This document shows positions 55,117 through 63,581 of a stretch of 64,000 bases of DNA, piece by piece. Under the pieces are notes generated by a model. The model was not told the origin of the DNA, made no database searches, and saw only the letters and a program-made list of their open reading frames with translations. The first letter of the stretch is position 1, and every line of letters begins with the position of its first letter. This DNA comes from Sphingomonas sp. Leaf343 (GTDB lineage: Bacteria > Pseudomonadota > Alphaproteobacteria > Sphingomonadales > Sphingomonadaceae). The position numbers were made by a program, and so were the translations under genes. The stretch is from the NCBI RefSeq assembly GCF_001423765.1, contig NZ_LMPG01000010.1:125220-189219 (forward strand). The letters are read 5' to 3'.

Positions 55117-56897
55117 GCCCGCGCGATCGCCTCTGCGGCGATCATCCGCGCCTCGCCGTCGAGGCCGACCGCGCGCAGGGCGGTGACGATGCGGTAGAGC
55201 GCCTCTGGAGGCACGCCGCGCCACGAGCCGGTCTGCATCCCGATCGCCGCCAGCAGCAGGACGCTGCCTGCCTGCCCGTCCGCCGCCGCACGATCCAGCG
55301 CCCGCGTCCAGCTGTTGGCCGCGCCGATCCGCACGTCGAGCGCCTCCGCGGCGCGTTCGATGTCCTCCGCCGACAGCCGGCCGAGGCCGGCAAGCCCGGC
55401 GAATAGCAGCCGCCGCTTGATCTCGCTGCCGCCGTCATACCCCTGAAGCTGCGCATAGCTGACGAACTGCCGCCGATCGGGATCGGCGAGCGCGAGCATC
55501 GCCCAGCCGTCGCCGCCCGCCGCGACCGCGCCCGACCAGCGTGCGGCGGTACGGTCCAGCCCCGCCGACAGCAGGGAGGCGACGATCCGGTTTGCATCCG
55601 TATTGTCGCCGCTCGCCGGCTGGCGGACCGCGGCCCGCGCTGTCAGGACGAGGCGGGCGTAAGAAGGTCTGGCTCTCCATAGCTGACGCAGCGCCGCCAT
55701 CCGCGTCGCCGAATCGACCCCGGCATAGGCGGTGCGTAGATCGGTCGCCGTCGCGGTCGGCCCCGATGGCGCATCGTCATCCGCTGCGACCGCGCCATAC
55801 AGATCGACAAGCGCCGTATTGGAGAACACCCCCTGCCCGGCCGCCACCTCCGCCGCCTCGACCCGCTGGGCCAGGGGAATACCGGGAGCGAGCGCCCGCC
55901 ACGACATCACCTGTGCCCCGACGCCGGCGAACAGCGCCTCCGGGATCGTCGTGCCGGTCGCGGCCGCCAGTCCGAAGCGCCACGTCGTCAGCCGGTCGAC
56001 CCCGTCCCATTCGATCGTCACCGCCTGTCGGCCCTGACTGCCCGCACCGACGACTTTTTCGGCCAGCAGCAGGTCCACGCCGGTCGCCAGCCGACGCCGG
56101 CGGAGCGCGGTGAACTGTGCGCGCGCGGCCGTTCCGTTCCCCGCCAGCGCGGCGCATATCGGCTGAGCGAAAGCCCAGCCGCGCTCGCCGGTCGCGGCAC
56201 GACCGGCATCGGCGAGCGGACAAAGGCCCGCCGGATCGCCCGTCGCCAGCATCGCGTTCATCGCGACCTGATACAGTTTCGGCGTATAGTCGGCATTGTC
56301 GACGCCCTGCACCACCGCGCGCGCCGCGACCGACTCGCCCATCCGCAGCAGCAGCCACGCGCGCTCGGCTGCGAAATCCGCGCCGTCGACGCCATCCGGC
56401 GGCTCCAGCCTCGAACTCAGGGCGCGGCGCAGCGCGATCGAGAGCCACCGGGACGGCAGCGGCGCGGCGGTACGACGCATCAACGCCTGCACGAACCCGC
56501 CGTCCGCGCCGGCGAAGGCCGCCGGCCCGACCTCTGCCGACACGCCGACTGCGTTTAGCGAGCGGCGTGCGAATTCCGGCATCTCGTAGCGCGCCAGCGT
56601 CGCCGGATCGATCGGCGTCGGTGTCGGGGTGGGGGTCGCGGTCGGCGTGGCGCTGGGCGTGCCGGACGGCAGCGGCTGGATGACACCACCCGCCGCAGGG
56701 GTCGGCGTCGTCTCCGGAGTCGCCGGCACGGGCACGCGGCCCGGTGTCGCCGGGCGCGGCGTGGCGGGTGCCGGCGCGGGAGCAGTGTCGCCGAACCCCG
56801 GTGGCAGGATCGATTCGGGCCGCTCCTGCGCCAGCGCGGCGGCGGCGGCCGCCGCGATCACCGCAGCGGCGAGGCTCGCATTACTGGAGGTTCGCAA
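55113..56897 (-). CDS. Exported Ala/Pro-rich protein of unknown function
   Basis: A 594-residue protein with a TTG start at 56897 and an N-terminal hydrophobic segment (LAAAVIAAAAAAALAQE) that reads as a signal peptide. Residues about 35-100 are a Pro/Thr/Ala linker with 'TPTPT' repeats. The rest is alpha-helical and Ala/Arg-rich without an obvious enzyme motif, looking like a helical-repeat (TPR-like) array, for example LLLRMGESVAARAVVQGVDN and LRTAYAGVDSATRMAALRQL. It overlaps xerD (ATGA) downstream and the 44-residue membrane peptide gene (17 bases) upstream. This position beside aroK-aroB recurs in sphingomonads as far as I recall, but no function is known. Confidence 0.7.
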   Translation of the reverse strand: MRTSSNASLAAAVIAAAAAAALAQERPESILPPGFGDTAPAPAPATPRPATPGRVPVPATPETTPTPAAGGVIQPLPSGTPSATPTATPTPTPTPIDPATLARYEMPEFARRSLNAVGVSAEVGPAAFAGADGGFVQALMRRTAAPLPSRWLSIALRRALSSRLEPPDGVDGADFAAERAWLLLRMGESVAARAVVQGVDNADYTPKLYQVAMNAMLATGDPAGLCPLADAGRAATGERGWAFAQPICAALAGNGTAARAQFTALRRRRLATGVDLLLAEKVVGAGSQGRQAVTIEWDGVDRLTTWRFGLAAATGTTIPEALFAGVGAQVMSWRALAPGIPLAQRVEAAEVAAGQGVFSNTALVDLYGAVAADDDAPSGPTATATDLRTAYAGVDSATRMAALRQLWRARPSYARLVLTARAAVRQPASGDNTDANRIVASLLSAGLDRTAARWSGAVAAGGDGWAMLALADPDRRQFVSYAQLQGYDGGSEIKRRLLFAGLAGLGRLSAEDIERAAEALDVRIGAANSWTRALDRAAADGQAGSVLLLAAIGMQTGSWRGVPPEALYRIVTALRAVGLDGEARMIAAEAIARA

Positions 56898-57015
56898 GCG
56901 AGACCTGCTTCTCGACCTGGGTCATCGGGCGCTCGCCGTCGCGACCGGCGAGAAGGAACAGTCCGCCGACCACCACGATCAGGATGACGACGACGGTGAT
57001 GACCAGGCGGGACAT
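56881..57015 (-). CDS. Small single-helix membrane protein
   Basis: A 44-residue peptide from ATG 57015: MSRLVITVVVILIVVVGGLF continues as a membrane helix and then a polar tail (RDGERPMTQVEKQVSLANLQ). Upstream in-frame sequence is antisense to the aroK start and not used. It is divergent from aroK (94 bases between starts) and its end overlaps the TTG start of the exported protein by 17 bases, so translation is probably coupled. The size and topology resemble small membrane regulators, but no partner is evident. Confidence 0.7.
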   Translation of the reverse strand: MSRLVITVVVILIVVVGGLFLLAGRDGERPMTQVEKQVSLANLQ

Positions 57016-57109
57016 GGCGAACCTTATACGCTGCGGGCACGAAACGACGGTAACGAACGGAACGAGCGCTTTTGCGCGATCGCCCGTGCGCTGTATAGCG
57101 AGGGCCGCG

Positions 57110-57703
57110 ATGTTGCAAAGCCACTCTCCCTGGGACGGCCGGCCGATCGTGCTCGTCGGGCTGATGGGGGTGGGCAAATCCACCGTCGGCAGGCGGCTCG
57201 CCGGGCGGTTGCGTCTTCCCTTCGTCGATGCGGATCATGCGATCGAGGAGGCGGCGGGGATGACCGTGGCCGAAATCTTCGCGCAATTCGGCGAACCCTA
57301 TTTCCGCGACGGCGAGCGGCGCGTGATCGCGCGCCTGATGGATGGCAAGCCCAAGGTCATCGCGACCGGCGGCGGCGCGTTCGTCAACGAACACACGCGC
57401 GCGCTGATTCTCGATCAGGCGACGGCGATCTGGCTGACGGCGCACCCGGACGTGCTGGCCGAGCGGGTCGGACGGCGCGACACCCGCCCGTTGCTGCGCG
57501 GCAAGAACCCGCGTCAGGTGCTCGCCGACCTCGCCCGCGTGCGCGACCCGATCTATGCGGAGGCCCCTATCCATATCGTCAGCCAGCGTGGGCCGCACGA
57601 GGCCACGGTCGCCGCGATCATGCGGGCGATCGGGCTGGCGCCGCCGCACGCGCCCGATCCACAGCCAGAATCCTCGCCAAAACCTTCGGGAGCCGAACAG
57701 TGA
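57110..57703 (+). CDS. aroK: Shikimate kinase
   Basis: Phosphorylates shikimate in aromatic amino-acid synthesis. The start is ATG 57110, giving 197 residues; the frame continues upstream but that part is antisense to other genes. The P-loop is VLVGLMGVGKSTVG (near residues 14-27), the shikimate site FVDADHAIEEAAGMTVAEIF, with EPYFRDGERRVI and the VIATGGGAFV segment, then the lid RPLLRGKNPRQVL. A Pro/Ser-rich tail of about 20 residues follows the core. Its stop overlaps aroB (GTGA), the usual aroKB operon. Confidence 0.97.
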   Translation: MLQSHSPWDGRPIVLVGLMGVGKSTVGRRLAGRLRLPFVDADHAIEEAAGMTVAEIFAQFGEPYFRDGERRVIARLMDGKPKVIATGGGAFVNEHTRALILDQATAIWLTAHPDVLAERVGRRDTRPLLRGKNPRQVLADLARVRDPIYAEAPIHIVSQRGPHEATVAAIMRAIGLAPPHAPDPQPESSPKPSGAEQ

Positions 57704-58800
57704 AGACCGTAACCGTCGAACTGGGCGCGCGCCGCTACCCGATCCTGATCGAGGCGGGGCTGCTGACCCGCGCCGCCGGGCATATCGCGCCGCTGGCGCG
57801 CGGGCGGACGGTCGCGATCGTGACCGACGAGAATGTCCGGGCGCACCTCGCCACCGTGCAGGCGTCGCTGGCCGGCGCGGGCGTGGCCAGCGAGGCGCTG
57901 GTCCTCGCACCCGGGGAAGCGACGAAGAGCTGGGCGACGCTTCAGCAGGTGTGCGACTGGCTGTTGCGGCTGGGCGTGGAGCGCGGCGACCATGTCGTGG
58001 CGCTGGGCGGCGGTGTGATCGGCGATCTCGTCGGCTTCGCCTGCGCGATCCTGAAGCGCGGGTGCGGATTCATTCAGGTGCCGACGACGTTGCTGGCGCA
58101 GGTGGACTCGTCCGTCGGCGGCAAGACCGCGATCAACACCGCGGCGGGCAAGAACCTGATCGGCGCATTCCATCAGCCGGCGCTGGTCCTGATCGACCCC
58201 GACGTGCTCGACACGCTGGCCCCGCGCGAGGTTCGCGCCGGCTATGCCGAGGTCGTGAAATACGGGTTGATCGACGACGCCGGGTTCTTCGACTGGTGCG
58301 AGGCCAACGGCGCGGCCCTGCTGGCGGGGGACGCGGCGGCGCGGGTCGAGGCAATCTCGCATGCGGTGTCGGCGAAGGCGCGCATCGTCGCGGCGGACGA
58401 GCATGAGACGAACGGCACCCGCGCGCTGCTCAATCTCGGCCATACGTTTGGACATGCGCTGGAGGCGGAGGCGGGTTTCGACGGCAGCCTGATCCACGGC
58501 GAAGGCGTCGCGGCCGGTATCGCGCTGGCGTTCCGCTACTCCGTCGCGCGCGGGTTGTGCCCCCCGGCGGATGCGGAGCGCGTGGCGGCGCATGTCCGCG
58601 CCGCCGGCCTGCCCGACGGGCTGGCGGCGGCGGGGATCGCGGCGTCCGGCGCGCGGCTGGTCGAGCATATGCGCCATGACAAGAAGATGGCGGCGGGTAC
58701 CCTGCCCTTCCTGCTCGCGCGGGGAATCGGTCAGACCTATCTCGACCGGTCGGTCGATCTGGCGGACGTCGAACGCTTCCTCGATCGCGAGCCGCGCTGA
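57700..58800 (+). CDS. aroB: 3-dehydroquinate synthase
   Basis: NAD- and metal-dependent cyclase that forms dehydroquinate, second step of the shikimate pathway. The GTG start at 57700 overlaps the aroK stop, giving 366 residues. The NAD/metal blocks are intact: [59 protein letters not shown], and the metal ligand region [20 protein letters not shown] with [10 protein letters not shown]. The next gene overlaps by one base (TGATG). Confidence 0.98.
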   Translation: MKTVTVELGARRYPILIEAGLLTRAAGHIAPLARGRTVAIVTDENVRAHLATVQASLAGAGVASEALVLAPGEATKSWATLQQVCDWLLRLGVERGDHVVALGGGVIGDLVGFACAILKRGCGFIQVPTTLLAQVDSSVGGKTAINTAAGKNLIGAFHQPALVLIDPDVLDTLAPREVRAGYAEVVKYGLIDDAGFFDWCEANGAALLAGDAAARVEAISHAVSAKARIVAADEHETNGTRALLNLGHTFGHALEAEAGFDGSLIHGEGVAAGIALAFRYSVARGLCPPADAERVAAHVRAAGLPDGLAAAGIAASGARLVEHMRHDKKMAAGTLPFLLARGIGQTYLDRSVDLADVERFLDREPR

Positions 58801-58940
58801 TGCCGAACGGCGTCGCGAAACGCGACCTGCCGACGAAAATCTGTCCGGCCTGCGAACGGCCGTTTTCGTGGCGCAAGAAGTGGGCGCGGGACTGGGATGC
58901 GGTGGTCTATTGCTCGGACAGTTGCCGCAAGAAGCGGTAG
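58800..58940 (+). CDS. DUF2256 zinc-ribbon-like small protein
   Basis: A 46-residue protein whose ATG overlaps the aroB stop (TGATG). It has four cysteines arranged as CPAC...CSDSC within [17 protein letters not shown], then [12 protein letters not shown]. That spacing with the WRKKW motif defines DUF2256, a family of short probable zinc-binding proteins, often with a basic end. It is too short for many gene finders. It is the last gene of the aroK-aroB run. Its molecular role is unknown. Confidence 0.92.
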   Translation: MPNGVAKRDLPTKICPACERPFSWRKKWARDWDAVVYCSDSCRKKR

Positions 58941-58948
58941 TCAAACGG

Positions 58949-59272
58949 CTAAGGCCGCAGACTCCACGCCAGCCACAGCCAGCCACCGATCATCAACGCA
59001 CCGCCGACAGGCGTGACCGCGCCGAGCCAGCGCGGCGCACCCAGCGCCATCGCATAGAGCGTGACCGCGAACACCGCACCGCCCGCGACGAACAGCCATC
59101 CCGGCCCGCGCGCGTCCATCCTGAGCGCTACCAGCGCGGCGACGGCGTGGACCAGTTGATACTGGCCACCGGTCCGCAGCCATTCCTGCGCATCGCCCTG
59201 TGCCCCGTGGGCGCCGAACGCGCCCGCGATCACGGCCAGTGCGCCCGACAGCGCCGCGAACAGCCCCAGCAT
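58949..59272 (-). CDS. DUF423 membrane protein
   Basis: A 107-residue membrane protein of the DUF423 (YgdD) family. Four helices are visible: LFAALSGALAVIAGAFGAHG, VHAVAALVALRM, GWLFVAGGAVFAVTLYAMAL and VTPVGGALMIGGWLWLAWSL, with the family block GAFGAHGAQ and the central YQLVHAVA. The ATG overlaps the last base of the antiporter stop, so it is translationally linked to the upstream Kef-type gene. The family's function is not established. Confidence 0.9.
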   Translation of the reverse strand: MLGLFAALSGALAVIAGAFGAHGAQGDAQEWLRTGGQYQLVHAVAALVALRMDARGPGWLFVAGGAVFAVTLYAMALGAPRWLGAVTPVGGALMIGGWLWLAWSLRP

Positions 59273-61017
59273 CAGTCCCTCGCCGCCTGTGTGATGATCC
59301 CGTCGATGCCCGCGCGCAGGTCGCCTGCCTCGACCTGTTTGCGCAACCGTTCGCGGTCGTTCGCCCGATAGGAATGTTCGGCCCGGTCGATCGCACCGTC
59401 ATCGACTCCGATCGAACTCAGCGCCCGCCGCCCCATCGAAATCGCCGACTCCAGCACCTCGCGGACGACATATTCGGCCTTGCTGTGGCTAAGCTTGATA
59501 AGCGCGCGCCGGTCATAGGCACGCACGAAGATCGTGGCCTTTGGAAACGCGGCATGGACGCCCTCCAGAATTTCTGCGTCGATCTGATCGCCGTCGATAC
59601 AGAACAGGATGAGTTCGGCCTCCGAAGCCCCCGCCTGCCGCAGCAGATCAAGGCGGGTGCCGTCGCCATAATAGACCTTGGCACCGAACTCGCTGGCGAT
59701 ATCGATCATCTCGATATCCGTGTCGACCAGCGTCACCGGCACGCCCTCTGCGATCAGCATCTGGCCGACCGTCTGACCGAACCGCCCGTATCCGACGATG
59801 ATCGCGTTCGCGCCGTCGGTCTTGGGGCCGTCCCGCTCCTGATCCTTGACGATCGGCTGCTGACGGAAGCGCTTGGTCGCGCTCATCAGGAACGGCGTCG
59901 AGGCCATCGAAATGGTGACGATCGCGCCGAACAGGCTGGCCGCCTCGGGCGCGATCAACAGGCCGTTCTGCGCCTGCGCGAACAAGACGAAGCCGAACTC
60001 GCCGCCCTGACTGAGTAGCAGCCCAAGCGCCAGCGCGCCGCGCCACGGCATCCGGAAGGCGAGGCCGATCAGGAAGATGACGAGCGTCTTGGTCGCGATC
60101 AACGCCGCCGCCATCGCGAGCACGAACAACGGCCGCTCGGCGATCGCCGTCAGGTCCAGCATCATGCCGACCGCGAGGAAGAACAGGCCGAGCAGGATCG
60201 AGCGGAACGGCTCCACGTCCGCCTCCAGCTCATGCCGGTAGGGGCTGTCGGCCAGCATCACGCCCGCGATGAACGCGCCGAGCGCGGTCGACAGCCCCAG
60301 CACTTCCATGATCGCGGCCGAACAGATGACGGTGAAGAGCGCCGCGAACACGAACATCTCGCGCTCGCCGAGATTGCCGATCAGGCGGAAGAACGGCCGC
60401 AGGACGAAGCGACCGGCCAGCACCAGCCCGACGACCGCCAGCACGGTATAGATGCCGAGCAGCCAGCCCGGCGGCGCATTGGCATCCGCCGGGTTGCGGC
60501 TCATCGCGGCAAGGATCGTGATGAGCGGGACGATCGACAGATCCTGAAACAGCAGAATCGAAAAGGCCCGCTCTCCGAACGGCGTCCGCATCCGGCCCGA
60601 CGATTGCAGCATCGGCAGCACCTGCGCGGTCGACGACAGCGCCAGCGGCAGGCCCAGCGCGAGCGCGGCGGGACCGGAGAAATGCGCGATCCAGACGACG
60701 CCGGTGATCGCAAGGCCGCAGGCGACGACCTGAAGCAGTCCGACGCCGAAAATCTCCTGCTTCATCCGCCACAGCCGCGTCGGGTTCAGCTCCAGCCCGA
60801 CGATGAACAGCAGCAAGGTGATGCCGAGTTCGGCAATGCCCATCTTCGATTCGGCGTCGCCGACGAGGCCCAGCACGTGCGGCCCGACTGCCGCGCCCGC
60901 GACGAGATAGCCCAGCGTCGCGCCGAGGCCGAGCCGGCGGAACAGCAACACGCAGAACAGGCCCGCGCCGAGCAGGATCGCGCCGTCGCGCAGCAGCGAG
61001 ATCTGTTCGTGTTCCAT
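59272..61017 (-). CDS. Kef-type cation/proton antiporter with NAD-binding domain
   Basis: Monovalent cation:proton antiporter-2 family protein, related to the glutathione-gated potassium efflux systems KefB/KefC. The start is ATG 61017 (MEHEQISLLRDGAILLGAGL), giving 581 residues. About twelve membrane helices (residues 10-390) include LLLFIVGLELNPTRLWRMKQ and VLGLSTALGAFIAGVMLADS, followed by a cytosolic TrkA-N Rossmann domain (IIVGYGRFGQTVGQMLIAEG, VTLVDTD) and a short regulatory tail. The start overlaps the scaffold gene stop by one base. Its effector (glutathione adduct, NADH or AMP) cannot be read off. Confidence 0.92.
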   Translation of the reverse strand: MEHEQISLLRDGAILLGAGLFCVLLFRRLGLGATLGYLVAGAAVGPHVLGLVGDAESKMGIAELGITLLLFIVGLELNPTRLWRMKQEIFGVGLLQVVACGLAITGVVWIAHFSGPAALALGLPLALSSTAQVLPMLQSSGRMRTPFGERAFSILLFQDLSIVPLITILAAMSRNPADANAPPGWLLGIYTVLAVVGLVLAGRFVLRPFFRLIGNLGEREMFVFAALFTVICSAAIMEVLGLSTALGAFIAGVMLADSPYRHELEADVEPFRSILLGLFFLAVGMMLDLTAIAERPLFVLAMAAALIATKTLVIFLIGLAFRMPWRGALALGLLLSQGGEFGFVLFAQAQNGLLIAPEAASLFGAIVTISMASTPFLMSATKRFRQQPIVKDQERDGPKTDGANAIIVGYGRFGQTVGQMLIAEGVPVTLVDTDIEMIDIASEFGAKVYYGDGTRLDLLRQAGASEAELILFCIDGDQIDAEILEGVHAAFPKATIFVRAYDRRALIKLSHSKAEYVVREVLESAISMGRRALSSIGVDDGAIDRAEHSYRANDRERLRKQVEAGDLRAGIDGIITQAARD

Positions 61018-61454
61018 CACGCGTGCTGCTTCGCGGAGGCGTGTTCGGCTGCCTCGGCGGCGGCTTCGAACGCCAGCCGGATCGACGGATGGCGCGCGGT
61101 GTAGCTCAGCGCCGGAGCGAAGACGTCGAGGCCCGGCCACGCGGGCATGTCGCCCGATCCTGCCGCCAGCCACGCCGTCAGCGTGTCGCGCGCGTCGGCC
61201 AGTTCCTGCGGCGTCTTGCCGAGGATATGGTTCGCCAGCAGCGATGCGGACGCCTGCCCGAGCGCGCAGGCGCGGACGAGCAGCCCGACCTTAGCGACCC
61301 GGCCGTCCGGTCCGAGGTCGAGATCGACGGTGACGCGGCTGCCGCAGATCGCCGACCGCTTTTCGCTGGTGCCCGCGGGATCGGCGAGCCGCTCGTGATG
61401 CGCGATCGAGGAGGCAAGGCGCAGGATCTCGGTATTGTACAGGTTGGCGGTCAT
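61017..61454 (-). CDS. Iron-sulphur cluster assembly scaffold (NifU/IscU-like)
   Basis: Scaffold-type protein of 145 residues from ATG 61454. LYNTEILRLASSIAHHERL begins the IscU fold, and KRSAICGSRVTVDLDLGPDG (Cys37) and VRACALGQASASLLANHILG (Cys63) hold two of the family's three cluster cysteines. The third, usually after 'ARH', is absent: the segment reads TARHPSIRLAFEA. The aspartate-type residue next to the first cysteine is also replaced. It may thus be a variant carrier or non-cluster protein, common in alphaproteobacteria. It overlaps cvpA (ATGA) and the antiporter (TGATG). Confidence 0.85.
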   Translation of the reverse strand: MTANLYNTEILRLASSIAHHERLADPAGTSEKRSAICGSRVTVDLDLGPDGRVAKVGLLVRACALGQASASLLANHILGKTPQELADARDTLTAWLAAGSGDMPAWPGLDVFAPALSYTARHPSIRLAFEAAAEAAEHASAKQHA

Positions 61455-62014
61455 TCGGCGGCTCCCGCGCTGTTCTCCGACGATGCGGGCGACGGCGTGC
61501 GCGCGCCGAACACTGGTTGACCACGGCGGCGGCGATCCACGAAATCGGCGATGCCGGCGCTGGTCGCGTTCAACAGCGGATAGGTGCGGCTCCTGACCAT
61601 CCATTCCGGCCGCCGAGTCGGCCCGCCGCCGATCGTGTCGAGCACGAGTGCCGCCAGCAGGAAGACGAGGCTGGCGAGGATGAGGCCCTTGAGCGCCCCG
61701 AAGCCGAACCCCAGCGCCCGGTCGAGCGGCCCCAGCACCGACGTCCGCGTCCGCGATCCGATCGCGTTCGCGACCAGCTTGCCGCCGAAATAGGTCACGC
61801 CGACGATCAGCACGAACGCCAGCACCGCCGCACCCGACACGGTGCCGACGACGCCGGTCAGCGCCTGCGCCAGCGTGATGTGGAACAGCTTCAAGGCTGC
61901 GACCATCGCCACCCACGCGAACAGCGCCAGCACCTCCGCCACGAAGCCGCGCTTCAAACCGAGCAACGCGGACCCGACGACCGCGACGAGGACGACGATA
62001 TCGAGGGAGGTCAT
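61451..62014 (-). CDS. cvpA: CvpA family membrane protein
   Basis: Inner-membrane protein of 187 residues. In E. coli CvpA is needed for colicin V production and envelope stress resistance. Four helices are visible: DIVVLVAVVGSALLGLKRGF, EVLALFAWVAMVAALKLFHI, TVSGAAVLAFVLIVGVTYFG and ALKGLILASLVFLLAALVLD, with the family motif LDRALGFGFGALKG. A hydrophilic Pro/Ser/Ala tail follows. It lies between radA and the Fe-S scaffold gene, 89 bases after radA. In most alphaproteobacteria radA is followed by cvpA, so the context is normal. Confidence 0.95.
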   Translation of the reverse strand: MTSLDIVVLVAVVGSALLGLKRGFVAEVLALFAWVAMVAALKLFHITLAQALTGVVGTVSGAAVLAFVLIVGVTYFGGKLVANAIGSRTRTSVLGPLDRALGFGFGALKGLILASLVFLLAALVLDTIGGGPTRRPEWMVRSRTYPLLNATSAGIADFVDRRRRGQPVFGARTPSPASSENSAGAAE

Positions 62015-62103
62015 GCGGCAGACTCAAAGCGTTCGTGGCGAGTCCGGTCGAGACACGATTTGTCAGATATGCGCAAGGGCACCTCTGGTCCCGAGGCGTC
62101 GAG

Positions 62104-63477
62104 CTAGCCCCGCCCCAGCATGTGATCCACGAACTGCGCCAGCGTGCGGAAGCCGGAGAGACGCAGCGGCCCGTCGTCCCTCGCCATCGCGGAGGGAACC
62201 AGCGCCCGTTCGAAGCCGAGCTTGGCCGCCTCCTTCAGCCGCAGCGGGCCATGCGCCACCGGCCTGATCTCGCCCGACAAGGCGACCTCGCCGAACGCCA
62301 CGGCATCGGCGGGCACGGGTCGTTCGCTCATCGCCGAGACGAGTGCGGCGGCGACCGCCATGTCGGCGGCCGGGTCCTGCACGCGGTAGCCGCCGGCGAT
62401 GTTCAGATACACCTCCGCCGACGAGAAGCTGAGCCCACACCGCGCCTCCAGCACCGCGAGGATCATCGCCAGCCGCCCCGAATCCCAGCCGACCACCGCC
62501 CGCCGCGGCGTCGCCCCGCTGGCGAGCCGGACGGTCAGCGCCTGGATCTCGACCAGCACCGGCCGCGTCCCCTCCAGCGCGGGGAACACGGTCGCGCCCG
62601 TCATCCCCTCCTCGCGCTGGGTCAGGAACAGCGCGGACGGATTGGCGACCTCCGCCAGTCCCTCGGTCTGCATCGAGAACACGCCGATCTCGTCCGTGCC
62701 GCCGAACCGGTTCTTGATCGCGCGCAGGATGCGATACTGGTGCGACCGCTCGCCCTCGAACGCCAGCACGGTATCGACCATATGCTCCAGCACGCGCGGA
62801 CCTGCGATGCTGCCGTCCTTGGTCACGTGCCCGACCAGCACCAGAGCGGTGCCGCGCTCCTTGGCGAAGCGGATCAGTTCCTGCGCGGACGCCCGCACCT
62901 GACTGACGGTGCCGGGCGCACCCTCAATCAGGTCGCTGTGCATCGTCTGGATCGAATCGATGACGAGCAACGTCGGCGGCGCGCCCGCCGACAGGGTCGT
63001 CAGGATGTCGCGCGTCGACGTCGCGGCGGCGAGCTGCACCGGCGCGGAGCCCAGACCGAGCCGCCGCGCGCGCAACCGCACCTGATCCGCCGCCTCCTCT
63101 CCCGAAACATAGGCGACGCTGTGCCCGGCGAGCGCCATCTTCGCCGCCGCCTGAAGCAACAGCGTCGATTTGCCGATCCCGGGGTCGCCGCCGATCAGCG
63201 TCGCCGATCCTTCGACGAACCCGCCACCCAGCGCGCGGTCGAACTCCGCGACGCCGCTGGGCAGGCGCGCGGGCAGCGCTACATCGGCGTCGAGCGCGGT
63301 CAGCACGATCGACCGGCCCCCGCCCTGGAGATTGTGCTTGGCATGGAAGGGCGTGACGATGGCCGGTGCTTCCTCGACCAGCGTGTTCCACTCGGCGCAA
63401 TCGGCGCATTGCCCCTGCCACCGCGACGCGACCGAGCCGCAGGCCTGACACACATAGCGTTTCTGGATTTTCGCCAT
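62104..63477 (-). CDS. radA: DNA repair protein RadA
   Basis: RecA-like branch-migration helicase with a Lon-type domain, 457 residues. The N-terminal zinc finger has Cys10, Cys13, Cys24 and Cys27 (YVCQACGSVASRWQGQCADC), then a RecA-type ATPase with Walker A GGDPGIGKSTLLLQ, Walker B LLVIDSIQTM, the RadA-specific motif AIKNRFGGTDEIGVF, and a C-terminal Lon-like domain ending in FERALVPSAMARDDGPLRLS. The start is MAKIQKRYVC. It is the most upstream gene of the minus-strand run radA-cvpA-scaffold-antiporter-DUF423. Confidence 0.97.
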   Translation of the reverse strand: MAKIQKRYVCQACGSVASRWQGQCADCAEWNTLVEEAPAIVTPFHAKHNLQGGGRSIVLTALDADVALPARLPSGVAEFDRALGGGFVEGSATLIGGDPGIGKSTLLLQAAAKMALAGHSVAYVSGEEAADQVRLRARRLGLGSAPVQLAAATSTRDILTTLSAGAPPTLLVIDSIQTMHSDLIEGAPGTVSQVRASAQELIRFAKERGTALVLVGHVTKDGSIAGPRVLEHMVDTVLAFEGERSHQYRILRAIKNRFGGTDEIGVFSMQTEGLAEVANPSALFLTQREEGMTGATVFPALEGTRPVLVEIQALTVRLASGATPRRAVVGWDSGRLAMILAVLEARCGLSFSSAEVYLNIAGGYRVQDPAADMAVAAALVSAMSERPVPADAVAFGEVALSGEIRPVAHGPLRLKEAAKLGFERALVPSAMARDDGPLRLSGFRTLAQFVDHMLGRG

Positions 63478-63581
63478 ACCGGTTTCATAGCGGAACGGGA
63501 GGGGAACACAATCGCCCGTGAAGGCGGTTCTCCGGGCGGCGGATGGTCAATCGCCGCCGCCGCCGCTATGGCCCCGCCACC

